Notes: a model not told the origin generated them from the letters alone. A stretch of DNA of 64,000 nucleotides from Streptomyces sp. SID13726 (GCF_010548375.1 NZ_JAAGLY010000026.1:44528-108527), one strand, 5' to 3'; shown: positions 1-9,772, numbered from the stretch's first letter. Numbers and translations: made by a program.

Positions 1-2
1 TG

Positions 3-3000
3 CGCTCGCACTCCGGGGTCACCGCCAACTCGCTCAGCGGACGCAGCAGTTCGCGCTCGATCGGCGGTCTGGTGCTCGGCCAGGCCCGGCTGGTGCCCGG
101 CGTCCTGACCGGCTCGGCCCGCTACGAGCGGCACAGCTCGGGCTCCCGGCGCAACCAGGCGGGTCCCTCCAGCCGCAGCGACATCGTGGCCAACGGCTCG
201 GAGTCGGCCAGCGCCTTCACGGCCCCGCTGCGGCTGGAGGTGGGCGTCACGATGACCTCACGACCACGCAAACTGGCCCGCGGCCTGAGCGTCGGCTCCC
301 CCGGCCGGGACGCGCCGGAGTCCCGGCTGCTGGGCGGGCTGAACCTGCCGGAGCAGGACGTACGGCTGCTCACGCCGACGGAGTTCACCCTTGACCGGGA
401 GGGCAAGGAGCGGCTCGACGCGACGGTCGGCGCCCGCCGGGCCGGACCCGCGGCGCCCGACCACGCCTTCGCCGCCGAGGGCATCGGCGACCTGGCCGCG
501 CTCACCCCGAAGCCGTCCGCCGGACGCGTGCTGAAGGACTGGCAGTTGGTGGAGACCCTCGACGGGGAACCCGTACGGGCCCTCGCCTTCGAGCTGCTGG
601 CGCGGGCCGCCGCGGGCAACAAGGGCGCGCTCCGGGACACCGCGCTGGAGTCGGAGGGGCTCGCGCCGCGGCAGGCGGTGGAGGAGCGGTTCGGCGAGCG
701 GGCGATCCAGGCGGCGCTGCGGCAGGCCGCGTCCTCGGGCTGGGTGGTGCGCAACCTCCGCTATCCGCGCCGTCTCGCGGCCCTCAACGGCGCCGTGGGC
801 ACCCGGATCGCCCTCGCCAACCCGAGGTTCCTGCACCAGGGCGCGGGGCCCGGCACGGAGACCTTCGTGCTGGGCGGACACCAGTCCGCGGGGCAGACCG
901 GTCAGGGCACCAGCAGCACCTTGCAGGGCGGTTTCACGGTCGCGGAGAACGGCACCGAGTGGCGCACCGGGCAGGGTGTGACGGGCTTCCGCACCTGGAG
1001 CGAGGGCGACTCCGAGGCGGCGACGGTCTCCGGCACGGTGGAGCGCAACGCCCACACGAAGAAGAAGGCGCCGCTGTATCTGGTCCAGTGCGATGTGCTG
1101 GTGAACATGGTCGCCGAGGTCGGCACCACCGTCGGCGGTCCCCATGTGGCCAAGGGGGCGCGGACGTTGCGGGCGGCGGCCGGTGTGTGGCTGTCGGAGG
1201 CGCAGCTGCCGCCGCGGATCAGACGGCAGCTGGGGCTGGACACCGAGGCCGAGCTGCCCATGTCGTCCCGGGCGCGGGGCAAGCGCCCGGCCGTGGAGGG
1301 CGAGCGCCCGGCCGTTGCGGGCAGGCGTGCCGCGGTGCCGGGCGAGAGTTCCGCGGAGGGTTCCCGTACGGGCCGGGAGCGGGCGGCCGCCGGTCCGTCG
1401 CTGAGCGGTGACGCGGCCCTCGGCTTCGGCATGGTCGAGGATCTGCCGGACTTCGTCCCGCTGCTCGGAATGCTGCGGTCGAGCCTGGCCCGGCAGGGCG
1501 GGCGGGGTCTCGCCGACGACCTGCTGCCCCGGCAGCAGCTCAAGGACCGCAACGACAACGTGCAGCGGCTGCTGCGGGTCCTGGACCGGGACGGCTCAGC
1601 CGGACTGCTGTCCGGCGCCATGGACGGCGGGGTCACCGTCGAGCTGTTCGACGGCCGCAGGACGCCGTACTGGGCGGTGTTCAAGATCGCCCGCAACGGC
1701 CCCGGCACCTTCGCGGGCACCGCGGACGACGGCCGCGACATGGAGTACATCACCTCGGCGGTCTCGCAGCGCGCGGCCTCCCACGACCAGGGCGTGCTGA
1801 CCGGTGCCGAGGGCGTGTTCGCCGGATCGGGCAAACCCGAGGGCGGGGTGGGCCAGTTGAAGAGCACCGGGGGCGCCGCGGGCCTGGGGTTCGCGTCCGG
1901 CGGCTCCCGGCGCGACGGCACCGCGAGCCGGGGGCAGCTCGGCATGAAGACGGTCGCCGAGGCGAGCGCGGCGCCGTCGGCGAAGATCCGTGTGCCGATC
2001 CGGGCGAGCCTCGAACTGTACCGGGGCGACAAGCGGTTGGGGCTGGCCCTGCTCGGCCACCGCGGACTGGCGCTGACCCATCGCGTCCTCATGAAGGACC
2101 TGGAGGCGCTCAACCGGGTGGTCGCCCCCACGGACCGGCCACCGGTGACCGGCCGGGCCACGGAGACGGCTACGGCTACAGCTACAGCTACAGCGAGTGC
2201 GACCGCGCCTGCACCTGCACCTGCACCTGCACCTGCGCCTGCGCCTGCGACCGGCCGGAGCCCGGCCGGACTCGGGGCCTGGCGCGCGGCCGGTGTGCGG
2301 CTGCCGATGGAGGCCCAGGTCAACGGCTTCCAGGGGATCGCGCAGGTACGGGAGTCGTTGGCCGCGGCCGTACGGGAGGCGGGCGGCGGCGACCGGTTCC
2401 GCGACCGGGGCCAGTCCGCCGCCTACGCCCTGAACGAGGCGGTCTCCACCGAGTGGATGATCTCGGCGCTGCCGCTGCTCACCGCCGCCGGGATCGACCT
2501 GCCGCCGGTGCACGCGACCGGGGCGTCGGGCCAGGACCTGCGCGCCTCGCTGCACGCGCGGCTGCGCGAGGGGCGGGTCCTGGGCGTCGGCGACAAGATG
2601 ACGTTCGAGACGGTCGGGCAGAGCGGCCTGTCGGCACCGCGCCCCACCCAGACGGACGGCCAGAGCTCGACCGACCACGGCCGGCAGGCCCGGGGTCTCG
2701 GGGGCGCCGGTGTGCTCAACGCCGACGAGTTCCGCCTCAACCAGCTGATGGGCAACTCGGGCGGGGCGGCCGGCGCGACCGACGCGACGGCGAACTCCTC
2801 CGGCTCGATGCCGCTGCACAAGCCGAAAATGCGGTCGGTCCTGGTCCAGTTCACGCTGGACGTGAAGGCGGTGGCCCGGGTGACCGACCGGGTCCGCAGC
2901 GGCCGTACCGGCACGGCGGAACGCGAGACGACCCTCACCAGGCCGGTGGTGATCCGGATGCCGGAGCCCGTGGTCCGCCGGATGCTGACGGCACAGCGGA

Positions 3001-3068
3001 CGCTCCTCCAGGACCCCGGCAACCATCTCGGCACGACCCCGGCCGTCGCCCCGCCGCCGGAGGGCTAG
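3..3068 (+). CDS. 3' part of a giant modular protein of unknown function
   Basis: The frame is open from the first base of the window, so the 5' end lies outside; 1021 residues are visible. No catalytic motif is recognised. Two spaced segments look related: one around residues 350-370 with LYLVQCDVLVNMVAEV and one near the C-terminus with SVLVQFTLDVKAVARV, suggesting repeated beta-rich modules joined by Gly/Ser/Ala linkers. A linker near residues 723-749 is Thr-Ala then Pro-Ala dipeptide repeats. There is no membrane segment in the visible part. The stop codon lies in CTAG, which is shared with the stop of the convergent LuxR gene. It could be a large toxin or surface protein; its place beside the CIS locus is suggestive but proves nothing. 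Confidence 0.75.
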   Translation, partial: RSHSGVTANSLSGRSSSRSIGGLVLGQARLVPGVLTGSARYERHSSGSRRNQAGPSSRSDIVANGSESASAFTAPLRLEVGVTMTSRPRKLARGLSVGSPGRDAPESRLLGGLNLPEQDVRLLTPTEFTLDREGKERLDATVGARRAGPAAPDHAFAAEGIGDLAALTPKPSAGRVLKDWQLVETLDGEPVRALAFELLARAAAGNKGALRDTALESEGLAPRQAVEERFGERAIQAALRQAASSGWVVRNLRYPRRLAALNGAVGTRIALANPRFLHQGAGPGTETFVLGGHQSAGQTGQGTSSTLQGGFTVAENGTEWRTGQGVTGFRTWSEGDSEAATVSGTVERNAHTKKKAPLYLVQCDVLVNMVAEVGTTVGGPHVAKGARTLRAAAGVWLSEAQLPPRIRRQLGLDTEAELPMSSRARGKRPAVEGERPAVAGRRAAVPGESSAEGSRTGRERAAAGPSLSGDAALGFGMVEDLPDFVPLLGMLRSSLARQGGRGLADDLLPRQQLKDRNDNVQRLLRVLDRDGSAGLLSGAMDGGVTVELFDGRRTPYWAVFKIARNGPGTFAGTADDGRDMEYITSAVSQRAASHDQGVLTGAEGVFAGSGKPEGGVGQLKSTGGAAGLGFASGGSRRDGTASRGQLGMKTVAEASAAPSAKIRVPIRASLELYRGDKRLGLALLGHRGLALTHRVLMKDLEALNRVVAPTDRPPVTGRATETATATATATASATAPAPAPAPAPAPAPATGRSPAGLGAWRAAGVRLPMEAQVNGFQGIAQVRESLAAAVREAGGGDRFRDRGQSAAYALNEAVSTEWMISALPLLTAAGIDLPPVHATGASGQDLRASLHARLREGRVLGVGDKMTFETVGQSGLSAPRPTQTDGQSSTDHGRQARGLGGAGVLNADEFRLNQLMGNSGGAAGATDATANSSGSMPLHKPKMRSVLVQFTLDVKAVARVTDRVRSGRTGTAERETTLTRPVVIRMPEPVVRRMLTAQRTLLQDPGNHLGTTPAVAPPPEG
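2169..2250 (+). repeat. Tandem hexanucleotide repeats coding Thr-Ala and Pro-Ala
   Basis: About four copies of a GCTACA/GCTACG-like hexamer are followed by about six copies of a CCTGCA/CCTGCG-like hexamer. The unit is six bases, so copy-number change would lengthen or shorten a flexible linker without breaking the frame. Confidence 0.8.
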
Positions 3069-5845
3069 CCCGCGCCCAGCGCCTCCCGCAGCTCGCCCCT
3101 CCGCCGTATCCCCAACTTCCGGTAGGTGCTGGTGAGATGGGTCTCCACGGTGCGGCGGGCCAGGTGCAGGAGGTCGGCGATCTCGGTGTTGGTGCGGCCG
3201 TCGGCGGCGAGTATGGCGACGCGGAGTTCGCTGCCGGTGAGGGAGCCCGAGCCGGTGCGGGCGAGGGCCGGGCGGCGGGCACCGCCCTCACCCAGGGCCT
3301 CCTCGGTGAGGGTTCGCAGGCGTACGGAGCCCAGTCGTTCGGCGCGTTCGGCCGCCTCCCGCAGGCACTTGCGGCCCCGCGCGCGCTCCCCGGCGGCGGT
3401 CAGCAGCCGGCCCTGCGCGATCAGCGCGGCCACCAACTCCGGCTCCACCTCGGCGGACGCCGCCCGCAGCAGTCGTACGGCCTCCTCGGCCAGCTCAAGA
3501 CCCCGGCGGCCGCCCGTGACCGCGGCCAGTGCGCGCAGGGCGCGGCCGACCGTGCGGGGCGTGCCCCACTCCCTGGCCAGGCGCAGTTCCTCCTCGGCCA
3601 GCGTGAGCGCGCCCGTGGGGTCGCCCAGAGTCAGGCGGCACTCGGCGGCGGCGGAGCGCCACGGTGTGACGACCGGGCTGAGCACCTCGCGGGCGGACTG
3701 GCGGCGGCCGCACTCCAGGAAGTCGTGGAGCGCCCCCGCCGGGTCGCCGTCGGCGCGGCGCTGGATGCCCCGCGCGTACAGGAACCGGTTCAGCTCCCAG
3801 GAGTCGGACGCCTCGCCCAGGTCGAAGCCGTCCGCGAGGTGCCGCGCCTCGGCTGTACGGCCCCGCTCCACGAGGCCGATGAGGGTGTGCGCCTGCACGT
3901 TGGAGGGGCCGCCGGCGGGCAGCAGGAGCGGTTCGGCGGGGAGGCTCCCGTACTCGCCGCGGGCCGCCGCGATGTCGGCCTGGGTGTTGAGCAGGGAGTG
4001 GTGCATCGGGTGCAGCAGGCCGGGGCGCTGTCCGGCCATGCCCCGGTCCACGAGCCGCTGTGCCTCGTCGAGTTCGTCCGCCCACTGGGCGACCACGGCG
4101 GCCGTGCCCACCAGGAACGGCTCGGTCAGCGGGTCGGCCGGCTCGGCGAGCAGCGCCCGCACCCGTCGCATCGCCTCCCGCGCCGAGGTGAGTCCGGCGG
4201 TGACGGCGTGGCGCACGAGCAGGACGTGGGTGGCCGGGCCGACCAGTTCCGGGGTGTGTTCGACGGTGTCGGAGATACGGTCGTACACCTCGCGGCGGAC
4301 CGTCTGGTCGTGGTCGGACAGCAGGGCGGAGGCGCTCTGCAGGGTGCCGGTGAGGTCGGGGCGGCCGGTGAGCTCCGGGCGGCCCGCGAACTCCTCGTCC
4401 AGCGTGCGCAGCATCTCGACCGCGGCGCGGGGCCGGCCGCGTCCGGCGAGCGCGGTGCCCAGGGCGACCGCGGCGCGCACCCGGTCCTGCGGGGCACCGG
4501 GCAGCTTCAGCGCCTCGGTGAGCCGCGGGATGCCGGCCGAGGACCGGTCGCCCGCCACCTCCAGGGAGCCCAGTTCGGTCAGCAGCCGCTGGCGGCGGTC
4601 GTCGGGCAGGGGTTCGTCGAGGGAGCGGCGCAGATAGGCGACGGCGTCGTCGTTGCGGTCGTCGCGCAGGGCGAGGGCGGCGGCGTCCTGGAGCACCGAC
4701 GGCGCCCACGGGGTGCGCACCGGGTCGGCCTGGAGCAACTGTCGGGCCACGGTCTCGACGGGGGCACCGCGGTGCAGCATCGCCTCCGCGGCGCTCCGGC
4801 GGGCGGCGCGCCGCCGGGTGGCGGGCACGCCGGTGAGCACCGCGTCCCGTAACAGGGGGTGGGCGTAGCACGGCCGGCCGGCCTGGTCGGTCCGCAGCAG
4901 GCCGAGTCCGGTCATGGCGGTGAGCCAGCCGGCCGTCCGCGCGGGGTCGACCCCGGCCAGTTCGGCGACCAGCGCGCCGAGGTGCTCGGGGGCGGTGTTC
5001 CCCCGGTCCCAGCCCTCTTCGAGGGCCGCGAGGGCGCGGGCCACCTCCGTCGTGCCGGGGCCCGCGCTGTCCAGCCACCAGGAGACGGCCGCCTGGTACT
5101 CGCCGGGGTAGAGGGCGGCGGCCGTCTCGGGGACGGCGGGGCCGCGGTCGGTGCCGGCGAGGTCGTCCAGGAGGGCGCGCAGCAGCAGGGGGCTGCCCGC
5201 GCCGGCCCGCACGCAGTCGGCGACCCAGGGGGCGGGGGCCTCGGGGAACGCGGCCCGTACCCGTTCGGCCGCCGCGTCCGGGGTGAGCGGGGGGAGGGTG
5301 CGGGTGCGGACGAGGGCGGGCGAGAGGGTATGGCTGAAACCCGCGGCGGGCGGGTCGATGTCGTACTGGCTGCGCTCGGTGACGGCCAGCAGGACCGGCA
5401 TGGCCAGGTGGTCCACGTGCCGGGCGGTCTCCACCAGCCAGCGGTGGGAGGGCGGGTCGGCGAGGTGGACGTCGTCCACGGCGAGCAGCAGCGGGGACGC
5501 CTCGGCGTGCCGGCGCAGGAGCCCGCGCAGGAGTGTTCCGGTCTCCCGCTCGGTGGCGCGCTGCACGGCGGCCTTCCCCGACTCGTTGAGCGGGCCCAGG
5601 AGTTGGCATAACGCCGCGTAGGGCACGGTGGACTCGCCGGGGGTGCAGCGGGCGCGCAGGATGCGCATGCCGTGCGCCGCGGCGGCCCCCGCGGCCGCCT
5701 CCAGGACCGTGGTGCGGCCCGTCCCGGTGGCCCCGCGCAGCAGCACCAGACCCCCCGCGCCGGCCCGGGCGCGGGCGGCCGCTGCCGTGAGCAGCGCGGC
5801 GGCCTCCCGGTGTCCGCGTGGCTGCTCGGGCGTGGCCTCGGACAT
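3065..5845 (-). CDS. LAL-family LuxR transcriptional regulator with AAA ATPase domain
   Basis: A 926-aa regulator of the MalT/LAL type. The N-terminus has Walker A GATGTGRTT at residues 38-46 and Walker B LLLAVDDVH near 119-127, then a long helical TPR-like middle, then a C-terminal LuxR helix-turn-helix (LTGSELRVAILAADGRTNTE onward, last 65 residues). The start at 5845 (MSEATPEQ) was chosen for its AAGGAGG ribosome site; the longer frame to 6034 runs into the divergent promoter. It faces the small LuxR gene at 6113 and the CIS genes, so a role as local activator is inferred. Leu79 and Leu332 are TTA codons (plus-strand 5609-5611 and 4850-4852), so translation should need the bldA tRNA. Its stop overlaps that of the upstream convergent gene. 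Confidence 0.9.
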   Translation of the reverse strand: MSEATPEQPRGHREAAALLTAAAARARAGAGGLVLLRGATGTGRTTVLEAAAGAAAAHGMRILRARCTPGESTVPYAALCQLLGPLNESGKAAVQRATERETGTLLRGLLRRHAEASPLLLAVDDVHLADPPSHRWLVETARHVDHLAMPVLLAVTERSQYDIDPPAAGFSHTLSPALVRTRTLPPLTPDAAAERVRAAFPEAPAPWVADCVRAGAGSPLLLRALLDDLAGTDRGPAVPETAAALYPGEYQAAVSWWLDSAGPGTTEVARALAALEEGWDRGNTAPEHLGALVAELAGVDPARTAGWLTAMTGLGLLRTDQAGRPCYAHPLLRDAVLTGVPATRRRAARRSAAEAMLHRGAPVETVARQLLQADPVRTPWAPSVLQDAAALALRDDRNDDAVAYLRRSLDEPLPDDRRQRLLTELGSLEVAGDRSSAGIPRLTEALKLPGAPQDRVRAAVALGTALAGRGRPRAAVEMLRTLDEEFAGRPELTGRPDLTGTLQSASALLSDHDQTVRREVYDRISDTVEHTPELVGPATHVLLVRHAVTAGLTSAREAMRRVRALLAEPADPLTEPFLVGTAAVVAQWADELDEAQRLVDRGMAGQRPGLLHPMHHSLLNTQADIAAARGEYGSLPAEPLLLPAGGPSNVQAHTLIGLVERGRTAEARHLADGFDLGEASDSWELNRFLYARGIQRRADGDPAGALHDFLECGRRQSAREVLSPVVTPWRSAAAECRLTLGDPTGALTLAEEELRLAREWGTPRTVGRALRALAAVTGGRRGLELAEEAVRLLRAASAEVEPELVAALIAQGRLLTAAGERARGRKCLREAAERAERLGSVRLRTLTEEALGEGGARRPALARTGSGSLTGSELRVAILAADGRTNTEIADLLHLARRTVETHLTSTYRKLGIRRRGELREALGAG

Positions 5846-6005
5846 TGCTGCCTCCTTGCTCGGACGTGACGTGCACCGCAGTCGAGGACGGATCAGGCCG
5901 CCGGGCGGTGGCGTGACACATCCCACGGTGGCCGGAACCGGTCGTCCGGGAACCGGGCGGACCGACACGGCCGTGGTAGTCGTACGGCGATCTCGTGGTG
6001 CTGTT

Positions 6006-6019
6006 CGTGGTGGTCCACG
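6006..6019. promoter_or_regulatory. Inverted repeat in the divergent regulator promoter
   Basis: CGTGG-tggt-CCACG lies in the 267-bp gap between two divergent LuxR-type genes (5846-6112). It shares the GTGG core with the stronger repeat at 6046. A regulator operator is inferred. Confidence 0.4.
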
Positions 6020-6045
6020 ATTGCCCCGCCCCATCCGTCACAGGA

Positions 6046-6060
6046 GTGTGGACACCACAC
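6046..6060. promoter_or_regulatory. Perfect 6-3-6 inverted repeat, candidate LuxR operator
   Basis: GTGTGG-aca-CCACAC is a perfect palindrome 53 bp upstream of the 6113 start and about 200 bp upstream of the LAL gene start. Size and position fit a dimeric LuxR-type binding site serving one or both genes. Confidence 0.5.
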
Positions 6061-6112
6061 GTCCGTCACCAACCCCCGAGAGGCGACGGGCACGTGAATC
6101 TGGGGGAAAGGC

Positions 6113-6781
6113 TTGTTCAGCTCATCGCGGACCGGACGTACCGGGACGGCAGACGTACCGGAGCGGATACCCGTGGCGGTGCACGCCCTCGATCCGATCC
6201 TGCGCGAAGGTGCGATCGGCCAGCTGCGCCGGCATCCGGAGGTCGAGCTCCGGGAGGAGAGCGCCTCGGGCCCCGGCACGGTGGCGCTCCTCGTGGACGA
6301 CGTCCTCGACGACGCGGCGCTGACCCGGCTGCGCCGGCTGGTGCGCAGCGAGGGGGCGCGGGCCGTGCTCGTGGTGACCTCGCTGCGGGAGAGCGAACTG
6401 CTGGAGGTCATCGAGTGCGGGGTCGGCGCCATCGTGTGGCGGCACGAGGCCACCGCGAGCCGCCTGGTGCAGGCCGTGCTCGCGGCCGCGCGCGGTGACG
6501 GGGACCTGCCCGCCGACCTGTTGGGGCGGCTGATCAGCCAGGTGGGGGCGCTGCACCGCGGTACCGGCGGCCGGACCGGCGTGCCGTCCTCGGGGCTGAC
6601 CTCGCGTGAGGTGGACGTGCTGCGGCTGGTCGCCGAGGGGCTCGACACCGGAGAGATCGCGGGCAAGCTGTCCTACTCCGAACGCACGGTCAAGAACGTG
6701 ATCCACGGGCTGACCACCCGACTGCATCTGCGCAACCGGGCGCACGCGGTCGCCTATGCCCTGCGGGAAGGCTACATCTGA
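6113..6781 (+). CDS. LuxR-family response-regulator-like protein
   Basis: A 222-aa protein with a receiver-like alpha/beta N-terminal half and a C-terminal LuxR helix-turn-helix (LTSREVDVLRLVAEGLDTGE onward, about residues 160-215). The usual phosphoacceptor region reads VALLVDDVLDD and does not clearly match a canonical receiver, so it may be an atypical, phosphorylation-independent regulator. The TTG start has a purine-rich site (GGGGGAAAGG) just upstream; a GTG at 6173 (VAVHALDP) is an alternative. It is divergent from the LAL regulator and followed by CIS assembly genes, as in the Streptomyces CIS locus. Control of those genes is inferred. Confidence 0.85.
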   Translation: MFSSSRTGRTGTADVPERIPVAVHALDPILREGAIGQLRRHPEVELREESASGPGTVALLVDDVLDDAALTRLRRLVRSEGARAVLVVTSLRESELLEVIECGVGAIVWRHEATASRLVQAVLAAARGDGDLPADLLGRLISQVGALHRGTGGRTGVPSSGLTSREVDVLRLVAEGLDTGEIAGKLSYSERTVKNVIHGLTTRLHLRNRAHAVAYALREGYI

Positions 6782-6923
6782 CCGGAAGGGCAGCCCGCGC
6801 CGCCCCCTCGGGCAGCGCGGCCGGGCCCCTCGGCCGTCCCTCGCGTGCCTGCACGGACGGCCCGGGCGCGGGGAGGATCGGGTACGGCGGCGGTTCCATG
6901 CGGTGCGGGCGGGAGTGCGACAA

Positions 6924-7610
6924 GTGATCCACGAAGTGGACGAGGTCCTCAAGAGGCTGCTCGGGGGCGGTGCGTTGGCGGGTTCCGGCATCGACGTCGC
7001 CTTCGACGCCCCGACCCGGGACTGGGCGGCCCGGCGCACCGGCCCCGCCGTCAACGCCTACCTGTACGACATCCGCGAGGACGTCAACCGCCGTCAGCGG
7101 GGGCATCTTCCGGTGGTCGACGAGCGGGACGTCGTGGTCAAGCGGCGCCAACCGCCGCGCTGGTTCCGGCTGTCGTACCTGGTGACGGCGTGGACGAAGC
7201 AGCCGCAGGACGAACACCGGCTGCTGTCCGCCGTGTTGGCCACTCTGATCCCCCGCGAGCTGATCGCGCCCTCGGAACTTCCGGGCGCCCTCGGCGAGTT
7301 GGGGCTCACGGTGCCGGTGTCGGTGGCCGGCATCCAGACCGAGGCCCGGTCGCTCGCGGAGATCTGGTCCGCCCTCGGCGGTGAACTCAAGCCCTCCCTC
7401 GACCTCGTGGTCACCGCGCCCTTCCCGGCCTACCCCGAGTACGACGCGGGGCCGCCCGTCACCGAGGGCGCCGCGGTCCGCGTCCGCACCCTGGGCGACG
7501 ACACCCCGGTCACCGAGGAACGCGCCCATCGCCCCGCACAGGTGGCGGCGCTCAAGGACGCCCGCGCGGCGGCCGGGCGCGGCGGCCGGGAAGCGGGACC
7601 GGTCGGATGA
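6924..7610 (+). CDS. DUF4255 family CIS tail-terminator-like protein
   Basis: A 228-aa protein of the DUF4255 family, which in Afp and PVC particles is the tail terminator (Afp16/Pvc16) capping sheath and tube. Family-type segments are IDVAFDAPTRDW, AVNAYLYDIREDVNRR and WFRLSYLVTAWT, followed by the conserved LLSAVLATLI region. The GTG at 6924 (VIHEVDEVLKRLL) was chosen because GGGAG sits 8 bases upstream; GTG codons at 6903 and 6915 are also in frame. The stop overlaps the ATG of the ATPase (ATGA), so the two are translationally coupled. Confidence 0.85.
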   Translation: MIHEVDEVLKRLLGGGALAGSGIDVAFDAPTRDWAARRTGPAVNAYLYDIREDVNRRQRGHLPVVDERDVVVKRRQPPRWFRLSYLVTAWTKQPQDEHRLLSAVLATLIPRELIAPSELPGALGELGLTVPVSVAGIQTEARSLAEIWSALGGELKPSLDLVVTAPFPAYPEYDAGPPVTEGAAVRVRTLGDDTPVTEERAHRPAQVAALKDARAAAGRGGREAGPVG

Positions 7611-9760
7611 CGACGCGCACGCCGGAGCATGCGGGCGGTCAACTGGCGTCGGGGACGCTGGACTCAGAGGCGCTGGCGTCGGGGACACCGGCCTCAGAGG
7701 CACTGGCCGCAGAGATACCGGCCTCAGAGGCACCGGCTTCAGAGGCACCGGCCTCAGCGGACCGCGACTCCGCCGACGCCGCCGACGCGCTCCTCGTCCG
7801 GCTTCAGGCGCTGCGCGACCGGGTCGCCCTGCTCGTGGAGCACCGGTCCGCCGGGGACCCCACGGCCGGGGACCCGCTGCGCGGGCTGTATCTGCCGGAG
7901 GAGGCGGTACGGCATCTGCTGCGGCCGGTGGAGCCGCCGGACCCGGACGCCCTGCCCGCACTCGCCGAGCAACCGCACGACCGACTGGCGGAGTTGTGCG
8001 CGCGGCTCGGACTCACCGAGCTGGACGCGGCGCTGCTGCTCATCGCCGTCGCCCCCGACCTGGACCGCGGCTTCGAGCCGCTGTACGGCTATCTCAACGA
8101 CGACGTCAGCCGCCGCCGGGCCACCGTCTCGCTCGCCCTCGACCTGCTCGGCGCACCCCTGCACTCCCCCGGCGCCCGGGCCCGGCTGCACCCCACGGCC
8201 CCGCTGTGCCGGCTCGGACTGCTGACCGTGGAGGAGCCCGAACGCCCCTTCCCCAGCCGTTCGTTGCGCGTCCCGGACCGGCTGGTGGCCCATCTGCTGG
8301 GCGACGACACCCCCGACGCGGCACTCGCCGGTCACCTCCATCCGCTGCCCGCGCCGACACGGTCGTACGACGGCCAGGAGCCGTTGCCCGACGGCGGGTT
8401 CGCCCACTTCACGGACCGGCTGGCCGCGCGGCTGAGCGCCGGTGTCCCGCTGGTCGTCTACCTCCGTGAGCGCCGCGAGGGCGACGGGCTCGCCTGCGCC
8501 GCCGCCGCGCTGCACACCGCCGGGGTCCCCGCCGTGCGTTTCTCGGGCCCCGGCGACCGGGTCCCGGACCTGCTGCGGGAGGCACGGCTGGGCGGGCTCG
8601 CGGTCGTCGTCACCGGGCTGCCCGAGCAACCCGCCGAGCTGGTCCGGGAGTTGGGGGACACGACGGACGTCCCGGTACTGATCGCGGGTCCGCGCCCCTA
8701 CGACCCGCACTGGTGCGACCGGGACCCGCTCGCGCTGGACGTGCCCCCGCAGCACACGGGCGCGCTGCGCGCCTGGTCGGCCGCGCTGGGCGAGGAGCCG
8801 GACTTCGACCTGGCGGCCACGGTCGCCCCGTACCACCTGCCCGGTGACCGCATCGCCCGTGCCGCCCACGCGGCCCGGAGTCTCGCGCGCTTCGACGGGA
8901 CCCCGCTCTCACCCGTCCATCTGCGTCTCGCCGCCCGCCAGCAGTCCGCCTCGGGCCTCGAACAGCACGCCCGGCGGATTCGGCCGGACGTCGGCTGGGA
9001 CGATCTGGTGCTGCCCGAGCGGCCCTTGACGCAGCTGCACGAACTGGCGCTGCGCGCCCGGCACCGGGACCGGGTCCTCGGCGACTGGCGGCTCAGCGCG
9101 GGCGGCGGGCGGGGCCGGGGTGTGCTCGGTCTGTTCGCCGGCGAGTCGGGGACGGGCAAGACCCTGTCCGCCGAGGTGGTGGCCGCCGAACTGGGCCTGG
9201 ATCTCTATGTGGTCCAGCTGTCGTCGGTGGTCGACAAGTACGTCGGCGAGACCGAGAAGAACCTGGAGCGCATCTTCACCGAGGCCGACCGTACCGACGC
9301 GGTGCTCCTCTTCGACGAGGCCGACGCCGTGTTCGGGAAGCGGTCCGAGGTGAAGGACTCGCACGACCGGTACGCCAACATGGAGAGCGCGTATCTGCTC
9401 CAGCGGCTGGAGTCCTTCGACGGGATCGCCCTGCTCACCACCAACCTGCGCGCCAACATCGACGAGGCCTTCACCCGCCGTCTCGACCTGGTGGTGGACT
9501 TCCCGTTCCCGGACGCCGGGCAGCGGATCGCGCTGTGGCGGCACAGCCTGACCCATGTGCCCTGTGTGCCGGACGTCCGACTCGACTCCGTGGCGGCCGA
9601 CTTCGAGCTGGCGGGCGGTTCGATCCGCAGCGCCGTGGTGACGGCCGCGTATCTCGCCGCCGGCCGGGACGACCTCGTCACGGGCGCCGACCTGCTGGAG
9701 GGCGCCCGCCGCGAGTACCGCAAGGCGGGCCGGCTGGTGCCGGGTGAGGGCACCTGGTGA
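7607..9760 (+). CDS. AAA+ ATPase of the contractile injection system (Afp15-like)
   Basis: A 717-aa protein. The C-terminal AAA+ module has Walker A GESGTGKT at about residues 512-519, Walker B VLLFDEADAVFG, and the sensor/arginine-finger region LLTTNLRANIDEAFTRRLD. This architecture matches the eCIS ATPase (Afp15), thought to act in particle assembly. The N-terminal 40 residues are an imperfect Ala-Ser-Glu-Pro repeat (ASEAPASEAPAS), encoded by short near-identical DNA repeats at 7650-7760. The start overlaps the DUF4255 stop. It converges with the membrane-protein gene ending at 9773. Confidence 0.92.
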   Translation: MTTRTPEHAGGQLASGTLDSEALASGTPASEALAAEIPASEAPASEAPASADRDSADAADALLVRLQALRDRVALLVEHRSAGDPTAGDPLRGLYLPEEAVRHLLRPVEPPDPDALPALAEQPHDRLAELCARLGLTELDAALLLIAVAPDLDRGFEPLYGYLNDDVSRRRATVSLALDLLGAPLHSPGARARLHPTAPLCRLGLLTVEEPERPFPSRSLRVPDRLVAHLLGDDTPDAALAGHLHPLPAPTRSYDGQEPLPDGGFAHFTDRLAARLSAGVPLVVYLRERREGDGLACAAAALHTAGVPAVRFSGPGDRVPDLLREARLGGLAVVVTGLPEQPAELVRELGDTTDVPVLIAGPRPYDPHWCDRDPLALDVPPQHTGALRAWSAALGEEPDFDLAATVAPYHLPGDRIARAAHAARSLARFDGTPLSPVHLRLAARQQSASGLEQHARRIRPDVGWDDLVLPERPLTQLHELALRARHRDRVLGDWRLSAGGGRGRGVLGLFAGESGTGKTLSAEVVAAELGLDLYVVQLSSVVDKYVGETEKNLERIFTEADRTDAVLLFDEADAVFGKRSEVKDSHDRYANMESAYLLQRLESFDGIALLTTNLRANIDEAFTRRLDLVVDFPFPDAGQRIALWRHSLTHVPCVPDVRLDSVAADFELAGGSIRSAVVTAAYLAAGRDDLVTGADLLEGARREYRKAGRLVPGEGTW

Positions 9761-9772
9761 CCGGCCCCGCCG

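Noticed and set aside
2453..4852. 799-codon plus-strand open frame across the LAL regulator
   Set aside because: It is antisense to a regulator with clear Walker and LuxR motifs; its protein is Gly/Ala/Arg-rich with no domain. Long antisense frames are common in high-GC DNA.
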